Part shown: positions 18,356 to 25,111 of the stretch, one piece after another
Layout: every line of letters starts with the position of its first letter
How positions within the stretch are numbered: the stretch's first letter is position 1
NCBI GenBank assembly: GCA_027314025.1
Contig: DAHVCP010000010.1
Location: forward strand, 186,001-250,000
Direction of reading: 5' to 3'
Length of the DNA stretch: 64,000 nt
DNA from: Acidobacteriota bacterium
GTDB lineage: Bacteria > Acidobacteriota > Terriglobia > Terriglobales > SCQP01
Program-made: the position numbers and the translations under genes
Notes under the pieces: model-generated
What the model saw: the letters and a program-made list of their open reading frames with translations, nothing else
Told to the model about the DNA's origin: nothing
Database searches by the model: none

Positions 18356-18985
18356 ATGAAGTTCTCTCGTTCGATGCTCGTGGCGATGCTGGTGGGCCTG
18401 ATGGCCTGCCTGCCAGTCATGGGGACCAACGGCGCGATGCTGAGCCCGATGGCAGGGACGGTCAATGTCAATGGCCAGCCCATCGTCGCAGGATCGGCGA
18501 TCGTCGCTGGCGATGCGGTTGCCGTTAGTGCCCAAGGCAGCGCGCGGATGGTCCTGCCCGGCGGGTCGTTGATCGCCGCGGCGAAAACCCAGTTTCGGCT
18601 GGAACGCAACGCCAACGTCAACCAAGTCAACCTGGCCTATGGCATGGTGAAGGTCGCCGGCAATCTGCCGGTCGCCGTCAGCCACGTCACGGTTGTTCCC
18701 GCATCCAGCAACACCCGTTTCGCGGTGACCGCGCTCAATGGTCCGACCTATGTCCGGGCCATCGCGGGCAACGTGAAGGTGGTGGGCCTGAACAAGACCT
18801 ACACCGTCAAGGCGGGCGAGGCGATCCGCTTCCAGGATCAAGCCGCCCCGGCCAGCTCCATGGGCAGCTCGGGCGTGGCTCTGCCAGTGACGATCGGTGT
18901 TGCGGCCGCTGCTGCGGTCGTGACCGGAATCGTGGTCTACGAGGCGACGAAATGCAGCAACTGCATTTCCAGCCCCGCGCAATAG
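18356..18985 (+). CDS. Secreted FecR-like domain protein with C-terminal helix and CxxC
   Basis: This 209-residue protein has a clear signal peptide (MLVAMLVGLMACLPVMG), then a FecR-like beta region: GTVNVNGQPIVAGSAIVAGD, RMVLPGGSLIAAAKTQFRLE, VNLAYGMVKVAGNLPVAV, NTRFAVTALNGPTYVRAIAG. A hydrophobic C-terminal helix (ALPVTIGVAAAAAVVTGIVV) is followed by a short tail with KCSNC. It begins at ATG 18356 with AGGAGG at 18344-18349, six bases upstream, one of the strongest ribosome-binding sites in the window, so it may be highly expressed. A strong terminator follows. FecR domains usually sense or carry periplasmic signals; no sigma factor is adjacent here. The function is unknown. Confidence 0.75.
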   Translation: MKFSRSMLVAMLVGLMACLPVMGTNGAMLSPMAGTVNVNGQPIVAGSAIVAGDAVAVSAQGSARMVLPGGSLIAAAKTQFRLERNANVNQVNLAYGMVKVAGNLPVAVSHVTVVPASSNTRFAVTALNGPTYVRAIAGNVKVVGLNKTYTVKAGEAIRFQDQAAPASSMGSSGVALPVTIGVAAAAAVVTGIVVYEATKCSNCISSPAQ

Positions 18986-19007
18986 ACCAAGCCTAGACAC
19001 TCATCCT

Positions 19008-19048
19008 AGGGCCGCGGCCGCCACTGGCGGTTGCGGCCCTTGCTTTTT
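19008..19048 (+). terminator. Rho-independent terminator after the FecR-like gene
   Basis: A 14-bp stem (19009-19022 with 19026-19039, two G-T pairs) closes on an ACT loop and is followed by TTGCTTTTT. It lies 23 bp after the stop at 18985 and gives the gene a defined 3' end, so the gene is probably monocistronic. Confidence 0.85.
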
Positions 19049-19540
19049 CTGGCTGGAAGCAGGCCTTTCGCGGGGGCCGCATCTTTTGCCCGGGGCAAAG
19101 CAGGCGGGGAAAGGCCGCGAAAATCCCCGTGCGCCGACGGCGCTCCAAGGAACGCCGCGGCCCGTCCCCGGCCTAAGGAAGCGGCGCGGTCCCCGGCGGC
19201 GCGCCTAGGCGGGGCGACGCACCGCGCCAAGCAAAAGCCGGGCCCGAGGGATCCCCGGCCCAGCCCGGCGCGCAAGCGGGGCTCGGCCCCGCCTCTAGCG
19301 AAAGCGGGACGCCCCGCCGCAGGCGAGGCCGGGGCCCATGCCCTCCAATTAGGCTGCGCGCCGATCGCCTCCGTGCCAGGCCGGCGGCGGGCACTGGCGC
19401 CAGAGACGGCACGAAAGCCCGCGGCGTCTCTCCGCTTCATCTCCTTCATACGCCCGGGCAGCCCCTTGACCGACCAACGCCGGTCGTGAGGATGCCGACG
19501 GAACTGCGAACGGCCCGGCATGGATTGCGGCCGGTAACGC
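19049..19540. other. Gene-free intergenic stretch
   Basis: About 490 bp between two terminators. Open frames exist on both strands, but their translations are low-complexity Arg/Pro/Ala/Gly and match no family I know, as expected for GC-rich non-coding DNA. It contains the first copy of a dispersed repeat (19237-19350). Nothing else is recognised. Confidence 0.6.
19237..19350. repeat. Dispersed intergenic repeat, copy 1
   Basis: This GC-rich stretch resembles 51600-51715. Shared blocks include GCGCG(C/T)AAGCGGGGCTC, GACGCCCCGCC and a final CAATT(A/G)GG in the same order and with similar spacing. Both copies lie in gene-free DNA. I see no transposase or clear terminal repeats, so it could be a short mobile or REP-like element, or a decayed one. 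Boundaries are approximate. Confidence 0.5.
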
Positions 19541-19581
19541 AAAAAGGCGCGGCGGGTGGGCTACCCCTCCCCCGCCGCGCC
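19541..19581 (-). terminator. Rho-independent terminator of the NYN-LOTUS gene
   Basis: Read on the minus strand, a perfect 11-bp stem GGCGCGGCGGG / CCCGCCGCGCC (19571-19581 with 19546-19556) is followed by TTTTT (19541-19545). It lies 30 bp downstream of the stop at 19611. Confidence 0.88.
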
Positions 19582-19610
19582 CCTTGGGCCGAGCCAAGCC
19601 CGCGTGCCGC

Positions 19611-21239
19611 CTAGCTCACTGGTTTGCGCCGCCGGGAGGGCGGCCGGTCGCCCTTGGGCTTGCGTCCGCCCCGGCGCTTCCTGCCCTCGCCCATCACCGC
19701 CTCCGCCAGGCTCAGGTTGGGCTCCTCATTTCCGCTCTCGCCGTGCACACCGCGGTAATAGCCCAGCACCGCGATCTGGGAATCGCTGGGGTCATCGGCA
19801 GGGGATTTCGCGGGCTTCGAGGACGGCGGCGGCGCGGGCGCCACATTTCCGTCCGCTTCCGCGTTAGCGGCGTCCGGCGCCCCTAGCGCGTCCGCGACGG
19901 CGCTGTTGCCATCTTCTGTAGCGACCACGGCCGAATTGCCCTCCGCGCCTTCGCTTGCGCTGCCGTTCGCCGCCGGCGGCAGGGCTGCCGCGGTGCCGGC
20001 GATAAACACGCGCAAGGCCCCCCGCCGGTCGCGCTGCAAACGCAAGAGATTTTGGCTTTGTCCCGCGCGCAACAGCTCCACCAGCGAGGCGAAACCGTGC
20101 CGTTGCTCGTCAAAGCCCGCCTGCTCGTTGCGCAGAAGTTGTTTGACGTTGCGCAAATACAGCGGCCGGGGATTGGTTCCCCGCAGCGGCTGGAGCACCT
20201 TGGCGAGCAACTCCACCGCGTCGTTCGCCGGCAACGTTCCGAAATCCGGAGATCGCGGAAATTCTGGCCGCGGCCCCCCGTCGCGCGCGTCTTCCTCGCC
20301 GGCCCCCGCCGGCTCGCCGCCGACGCTCTCGGCGGCGCTTAGCGCCACGGGCTCCGTTGCCGCAGCCGCGGGACCGACCTCCGCCGTGGGTTCCCGATCC
20401 AGCGCCTCGACGATATAACTGTTCCCCTGTTGCCGCAGGTTCACCAACTGCGCCGCCGCCAGCTTCTGCGCGAACCCACGGAATGAACTGCTGCCGAAGT
20501 CGCGTTCGTTGAAGGTGGAATCCAGTTGGATCAGCGTGCTCTTCAACAGGCCCAACTGCGCCTGGACCTCGCGCTCGCTCAGCACCTTCAGCGCGCGATA
20601 CACCAACGGGACCGCCCGCTGGAGCGGGAAGACTTCCCTCCGGCCGGCGGACGGCCTGCGGTCGCTGACCGGCGTCAGCGATTCAATTAAGTTCTCGTAG
20701 CCAATAAATTCGCGGCAATTGCGCTGCAGGATGCTGCTGGTGAAGGAGCGGCCGCCCACCACGAACACCGCTTTGTTGTACTGCTTGAGCTTCTCGACGA
20801 GGGCGATGAAGTCGCTGTCGCCGCCCACGATGACAAAGGCGTTGATATGGGGGTGGTTGATGGCCATCTCCAGTGCATCCAGCGCCAGGTTGATATCCGC
20901 GCCATTCTTGTCCCCGCGCGGGGTCAGATCCCGCTGGACCATCAAGACGGCGTTTTGCGTCAGGGTTCGGGTCAGCTCGCCGGCGCGCTTCCAGTTGCCG
21001 TAGGCGACCTTGGTGACCACCTCGCCGCGTTCCTTGAGCGCCTCCAGCACCAAGGCCAGATCGAAATCGCGGCTCATGGTGTTGCGCACGCCAATCTGGA
21101 TGTTGTCAAAGTCAATGAATACGGCGATTTTGAGTAATTTTTCTTCGTTCACAGGAAAAGTGGGCTCCGTCTCTCGCGTCCGCAGCTTCCAGTTCCGCAC
21201 GTCCGCGGGCGGAATGCCGGTGCGGACGTTGTCACCCAC
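19611..21239 (-). CDS. NYN-domain (PIN-like) protein with two LOTUS/OST-HTH domains
   Basis: This 542-residue protein has an N-terminal NYN ribonuclease-like domain (about 35-185) with the acidic residues in FIDFDNIQ, DINLALDALEMA and GGDSDF. Two OST-HTH/LOTUS-like RNA-binding domains follow (about 205-275 and 345-420). The region after 440 is low complexity and ends in a basic Arg/Lys/Gly tail (GRKRRGGRKPKGD). The combination fits LabA/DUF88 proteins thought to cleave or bind RNA. The start is GTG 21239; GTG 21152 (VNEEKLLKIAVFID) would drop a non-conserved 29-residue leader and is equally plausible. The gene stands alone with its own terminator. No toxin-antitoxin partner is seen. Confidence 0.88.
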   Translation of the reverse strand: MGDNVRTGIPPADVRNWKLRTRETEPTFPVNEEKLLKIAVFIDFDNIQIGVRNTMSRDFDLALVLEALKERGEVVTKVAYGNWKRAGELTRTLTQNAVLMVQRDLTPRGDKNGADINLALDALEMAINHPHINAFVIVGGDSDFIALVEKLKQYNKAVFVVGGRSFTSSILQRNCREFIGYENLIESLTPVSDRRPSAGRREVFPLQRAVPLVYRALKVLSEREVQAQLGLLKSTLIQLDSTFNERDFGSSSFRGFAQKLAAAQLVNLRQQGNSYIVEALDREPTAEVGPAAAATEPVALSAAESVGGEPAGAGEEDARDGGPRPEFPRSPDFGTLPANDAVELLAKVLQPLRGTNPRPLYLRNVKQLLRNEQAGFDEQRHGFASLVELLRAGQSQNLLRLQRDRRGALRVFIAGTAAALPPAANGSASEGAEGNSAVVATEDGNSAVADALGAPDAANAEADGNVAPAPPPSSKPAKSPADDPSDSQIAVLGYYRGVHGESGNEEPNLSLAEAVMGEGRKRRGGRKPKGDRPPSRRRKPVS

Positions 21240-21439
21240 GCGCCCCAGGGGTGGCAGGTGGAGGGAACCAGGAGCTTAGGAAAACGCCAAACTTGTCCCA
21301 ATGCGGGAACCTACAAGTGACGTGGCCAGATTCAAATCGCGCCCAACGGAGCAGGCTGGCGGAAGGCCAGACCTCAACTACAACCACAACGCATCCGTTA
21401 CGCGCCGTATTCATACTAACACGAAACCGCCGCCGCGAG

Positions 21440-22783
21440 TCAATCCCCGGCTGGCGAACCACCGCCGGCACTGGGGTCCGCATGCAACAGGAGCGGACGG
21501 CGGAGACGCACCGCCATTGCCTCTCCGGTGAAGAGTTTGAGGTCGCGTTTGCGGCTCAGCAGCACTCCCGCCGAGCCCACCGCCGCACCCGCCACGCCGC
21601 CGAGTAGGGCGCCGCGTCCGCCGCCGAGAATGGCGCCGAAAATAGCGCCGAATCCGCCTGAGGTGGCGATCTTTTTGGCGGCCTGCCCGCCTTGGCCGTT
21701 GCGCCGGATGGTGCCCTCATTGGGCGTGACGTGGGAATGGACCGCCCCTGCGCCCACGCCATCCACCCGCGCGTGCAGAGGATAGTCCACTCCGCCGGGC
21801 AGGTGAATGGAATGAAAGCCCAGTTGGATCATAGCGTTGCCATGAAAATGCCCGCCGCGTTTCACCTTTTCCACGGTGCCGGTGATGGTGCTGCCGGCGG
21901 GGATCACATCCTTGTTGCCGACCCACACCGGCACCGTCACCGTGGCCCGGAATGGATCGCCTGGGCGATTGTCTTTGGTGTTGATGGTGGTGTCCAGGCG
22001 GGTCTGGATGATCGTCCCCTCGGAAACCAAGGTGCCATTGCTGTAATTGCCGCTGGCCAGGGCACGGGCGACTTCCGGATTGGTGGGCAGCGGCCCCGGC
22101 GGCGGTGGCGGCGGATTCACCGTGCCCAGAATCGCCGCGTCATTGCGCACCCCGATGGCGGAGTTGTAGAGACGATGGTTGTAGCCGTCGTGATATCCCT
22201 GGCGAAATCCCTTGCGGAAGTTGGTCTGGTACTGGGCGAAATCCCCGCGGGCCGCCGTATACCCGGCGGCGGCGCGCTTGAATTCCGCGTTGTCGGCATA
22301 CCCGTAGGGCGCGTTACGGCCGGAATCGAACTCGCCGGCGCTATAGCCCTCCCGATAGCCGATGCCCCGCGCTTCCTTGGCTTCGGCTGCGATCCCTGCC
22401 GTGCTGGCCGGTGAGGAGCCGCTGCCGACGCTTGCCGGCCGGCCATTATAGCCGTCGGCATAGCCATCGCTGAAACCGCTGCGATAGCCTGCGGCGTAGG
22501 CGGCAGGGCTCCCATCCGCGGCGGCGTAGCCGCCATCCGCGGTCTGATAGGCATAGAACTTGTGTGGATTCGCCGGCGCGCCCGCCGCCCGATCGGTGGT
22601 TCCGGCTTTGTAGCCGGCGGTATAGCCATGGACATATGCCGGATCCACGCCGTTGATTGCTTGTGGCAGCGGCGCGGCGAACACGGGCCCCGGCCATGCC
22701 AACAGCAACACCCCAACCAGCGCGCCCAAACCGATCCATCGCTCGGCGGTCCGCCGCTTCCCGCGAACTCTCCCCACCCGCAT
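21440..22783 (-). CDS. Secreted YxxGY-repeat protein with C-terminal glycine zipper
   Basis: This 447-residue protein has a signal peptide (WIGLGALVGVLLLAWPGPVFA). The N-terminal half repeats Tyr-x-x-Gly units (HGYTAGYKAG, AAGYRSGFSDGYADGYNG, GYREGYSAG, FRKGFRQGYHDGYNH). The middle has a beta-rich domain (GTIIQTRLDTTINTKDNRPG, VIPAGSTITGTVEKVKRG) resembling the TrbI/VirB10-like or flagellar-assembly-like 'RLxxxI...G' modules of secreted Acidobacteria proteins. Near the C-terminus is a glycine-zipper stretch (GFGAIFGAILGGGRGALLGG) that could insert in a membrane. I chose ATG 22783 because GGAGGTGGC precedes it. Function unknown; an outer-membrane or cell-surface role is inferred. Confidence 0.7.
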   Translation of the reverse strand: MRVGRVRGKRRTAERWIGLGALVGVLLLAWPGPVFAAPLPQAINGVDPAYVHGYTAGYKAGTTDRAAGAPANPHKFYAYQTADGGYAAADGSPAAYAAGYRSGFSDGYADGYNGRPASVGSGSSPASTAGIAAEAKEARGIGYREGYSAGEFDSGRNAPYGYADNAEFKRAAAGYTAARGDFAQYQTNFRKGFRQGYHDGYNHRLYNSAIGVRNDAAILGTVNPPPPPPGPLPTNPEVARALASGNYSNGTLVSEGTIIQTRLDTTINTKDNRPGDPFRATVTVPVWVGNKDVIPAGSTITGTVEKVKRGGHFHGNAMIQLGFHSIHLPGGVDYPLHARVDGVGAGAVHSHVTPNEGTIRRNGQGGQAAKKIATSGGFGAIFGAILGGGRGALLGGVAGAAVGSAGVLLSRKRDLKLFTGEAMAVRLRRPLLLHADPSAGGGSPAGD

Positions 22784-22913
22784 GCCACCTCCAGGGGCGC
22801 CCACGGCGTCCGTGCCGACACGGCCCCCCTAGCTATTATCCTCATTGCATGACGGTAAGTTCCCAGAATTGCCCTCTGTCCCCTGGCGCGGCCGGGCCGC
22901 CGCTGGCGGCAAC

Positions 22914-23810
22914 ATGAGGCAGCCGCCCATCCGGATGTGGAACGCACGTGGCCGCAGTCTTGCTCTCGGCGCGCAAACTCGCATCATGGCCGTGCTCAAC
23001 CTCACGCCGGATTCCTTTTATCCCGCTAGCCGCTCGGCCGGGCCGGACGCCCTGCTGGCAGCGGCGGAAGCGGCGTTAGCCGCGGGAGCCGACGTTTTGG
23101 ACGTAGGCGCGGAATCCACCCGTCCCGGCGCTCAGCCCTTGGCCGTGGAAGAAGAGCTTCGCCGCCTGATTCCACCGCTGGCGGCCTTGCGCCGGCGCTG
23201 GCCGCAGGCGTGGATCTCGGCCGATACGCGCCATGCCCAGGTTGCGCGGGCCGCCTTGGACGCCGGCGCCGACATCATCAACGACGTCAGCGGGCTCGGC
23301 GCGGGCGGCGGCGCGGGCGCCGCCGCCGGCGATGCCCTGGCGGCGGTCATTGCCGCCGCCGGCTGCGGCGCCGTGCTGATGCACGCCCGCGGCGATTTCG
23401 CCACCATGCACCGGCTTCCCCCGCTGGCGGACGTGGTGGGCACGGTGCACCAGGATTTGCTTGCGATCACGGCCCACGCCGCCGCCGCCGGCATCCCCGC
23501 CGCCAACATCGTCGTGGATCCCGGCTTTGGCTTCGGCAAGAACGGCAAGGAGAATTGGATACTGCTGGCGGGCTTGTCCCGCCTGCGCACGTTGGGCTTC
23601 CCCGTGTTAGCCGGACTCTCGCGAAAATCGTTTATTGGCCGCGTCTTGGCGGATGCTCCGCCGGAACAACGGCTGTTTGGCACGATCGCCGCCGTCACCG
23701 CCGCCGTACTTCATGGCGCCGACATCGTGCGCGTCCACGACGTCGCGGCTACCCGTGACGCGGTGCGCATCGCGGACGCTGTACGAACGGCCGGGGAGCC
23801 AGAGCAGTAA
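22914..23810 (+). CDS. folP: Dihydropteroate synthase
   Basis: This 298-residue TIM-barrel enzyme condenses p-aminobenzoate with dihydropterin pyrophosphate in folate synthesis. Signatures in order: IMAVLNLTPDSF, DVGAESTRPGA, DIINDVSGLG, VVDPGFGFGKN, LAGLSRKSFIG and the terminal RVHDVAATRDAVRI. The start is uncertain: ATG 22914 gives a normal N-terminus, while ATG 22845 and 22935 are also in frame. It is a single gene; other folate genes are not in the window. A short Gly/Ala-rich insertion (GAGGGAGAAAGD) lies after DVSGL. Confidence 0.95.
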   Translation: MRQPPIRMWNARGRSLALGAQTRIMAVLNLTPDSFYPASRSAGPDALLAAAEAALAAGADVLDVGAESTRPGAQPLAVEEELRRLIPPLAALRRRWPQAWISADTRHAQVARAALDAGADIINDVSGLGAGGGAGAAAGDALAAVIAAAGCGAVLMHARGDFATMHRLPPLADVVGTVHQDLLAITAHAAAAGIPAANIVVDPGFGFGKNGKENWILLAGLSRLRTLGFPVLAGLSRKSFIGRVLADAPPEQRLFGTIAAVTAAVLHGADIVRVHDVAATRDAVRIADAVRTAGEPEQ

Positions 23811-23898
23811 CCGTCCCACGGTGCGCTAAATCCTTGTCAGCCGCCGTCAAACCCGCGACACTGGCGTAGCCTGGCGGCAGAGGGCTCCCGGTAAACGC

Positions 23899-24726
23899 GT
23901 GCGTTGCTCCCCCATCCATTCCCGTGGCTCCGCGCCGCGGCGCGGCGTATTGGCCGGCGCCTGCGTTGCCGTCCTGGCGGCGGCCTTAGCCACCGCCGGC
24001 TGTGCTCATCCCGCGCGGCGGGTCGCGGTGGAGCCGCCCATGCCTCCCGGCGTCACCTGGGGCCCGCCGCCCGCGGGCACGCCCAGCACGCCGCCGCCGG
24101 CCGCAGCCAACGCGGCTCCGCCGCCGGCCCTGCGCCTCGCGATACTGGCCGGCGCCCCGGAGCTGGCCGAGCCGCCGCGCCGCGGGGAAGTCTACCAGAC
24201 GGGCGTGGCCAGCTTTTATGGCCTACATGAGCAGGGTCATGAAACCGCCGACGGCGAGCGCTTCAACTATCACGCCATGACCGCGGCCAGCCGCACCCTT
24301 CCCTTCGGCACTCGGGTGCGGGTCACCGACCTCCTGACCGGGCGCTCCGTGGTCGTGCGCATCAACGATCGCGGCCCATTCTGGTCGCATCGCATTTTGG
24401 ACCTCTCCGCCGGCGCGGCGCGCAAGATCGGCCTGTACCGCCAGGGCCTGGGCCGCGTGCGCGTCCAGATCCTGCAACTGCCCCGGCCCTTGCCGCCGGG
24501 CGTCTATACCGTCCAAGTCGGTTGGTTCCACCGGGCCGGCCGCTGGCGCCGTTGCCGCCAGCTGATGCGCCAAGCGGCGCCAGACCCCGTGATTGGATTT
24601 CATTCCTCCTATGGCCACTGGCTGCGCTACGCCGATGGCGTGGAACTCACCAAAGCGGAGGCCATGCGCATCACCGCCCGCCTGCGCGCCCGCGGCTATC
24701 CCGCGTACATCGTCCGGCTGAACTGA
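23899..24726 (+). CDS. rlpA: RlpA-family septal lytic transglycosylase-like lipoprotein
   Basis: This 275-residue protein starts at GTG 23899. It has a lipoprotein signal with lipobox LATAGC, a Pro-rich linker, and an RlpA double-psi beta-barrel domain: VASFYGLHEQGHETADGE, MTAASRTLPFGTRVRVTD, VVVRINDRGPFWSHRILDLS. The C-terminal 80 residues (YTVQVGWFHRAGRW...ARGYPAYIVRLN) look like a SPOR domain, which binds denuded septal glycan. RlpA proteins cleave or bind peptidoglycan stripped of stem peptides at division sites, anchored in the outer membrane. The barrel motifs are intact. The HIT gene begins 31 bp downstream. Confidence 0.9.
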   Translation: MRCSPIHSRGSAPRRGVLAGACVAVLAAALATAGCAHPARRVAVEPPMPPGVTWGPPPAGTPSTPPPAAANAAPPPALRLAILAGAPELAEPPRRGEVYQTGVASFYGLHEQGHETADGERFNYHAMTAASRTLPFGTRVRVTDLLTGRSVVVRINDRGPFWSHRILDLSAGAARKIGLYRQGLGRVRVQILQLPRPLPPGVYTVQVGWFHRAGRWRRCRQLMRQAAPDPVIGFHSSYGHWLRYADGVELTKAEAMRITARLRARGYPAYIVRLN

Positions 24727-24757
24727 GGCTCGCGGTATGCTGGCGGCGGGAGGCGAA

Positions 24758-25105
24758 ATGCCCGAATTGGATTGCCTATTCTGCCGCATCGTGGCCGGCG
24801 GCGTGCCGGCCAAAACCGTCTATGAAGACGATCAGGCGCTGGCATTCGAAGACATCAACCCGCAGGCGCCGACGCACCTGCTGATTATTCCCAAACGGCA
24901 CCTTCCCGGCTTGGCCGAAGCCGCGCCCGCCGACGCCCCCATGGTCGGCTATCTCCAATTGCTGGCCGCCCGTCTGGCGCGGGAGCGCCGCCTGGAACAG
25001 GGCTACCGCACGGTGCTCAACGTGGGGCCGCATGCCGGGCAAAGCGTCTTCCATCTGCACCTGCATCTGCTGGGCGGCCGGCCGATGGCGTGGCCTCCCG
25101 GCTAG
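24758..25105 (+). CDS. HIT-family nucleotide hydrolase/transferase
   Basis: This 115-residue protein has N-terminal LDCLFCRIVAG, THLLIIPKRH and the C-terminal histidine triad HLHLHLLGG preceded by NVGPHAGQSVF, a typical HINT/PKCI branch protein that hydrolyses AMP-lysine-type phosphoramidates. ATG 24758 is preceded by GGGAGG; an upstream in-frame start would add seven residues. It ends 6 bp before the stop of the convergent M1-like gene. A general housekeeping role is likely; the substrate is not predictable. Confidence 0.93.
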   Translation: MPELDCLFCRIVAGGVPAKTVYEDDQALAFEDINPQAPTHLLIIPKRHLPGLAEAAPADAPMVGYLQLLAARLARERRLEQGYRTVLNVGPHAGQSVFHLHLHLLGGRPMAWPPG

Positions 25106-25111
25106 GCCCGG

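Noticed and set aside
19031-19489. Overlapping open frames on both strands between the FecR-like and NYN genes
   Set aside because: Low-complexity Arg/Pro/Ala translations; one starts inside the terminator.
21328-21345. TTCAAATC, like a tRNA T-loop
   Set aside because: The flanking bases do not form a T-stem, and no acceptor or anticodon arm is present.
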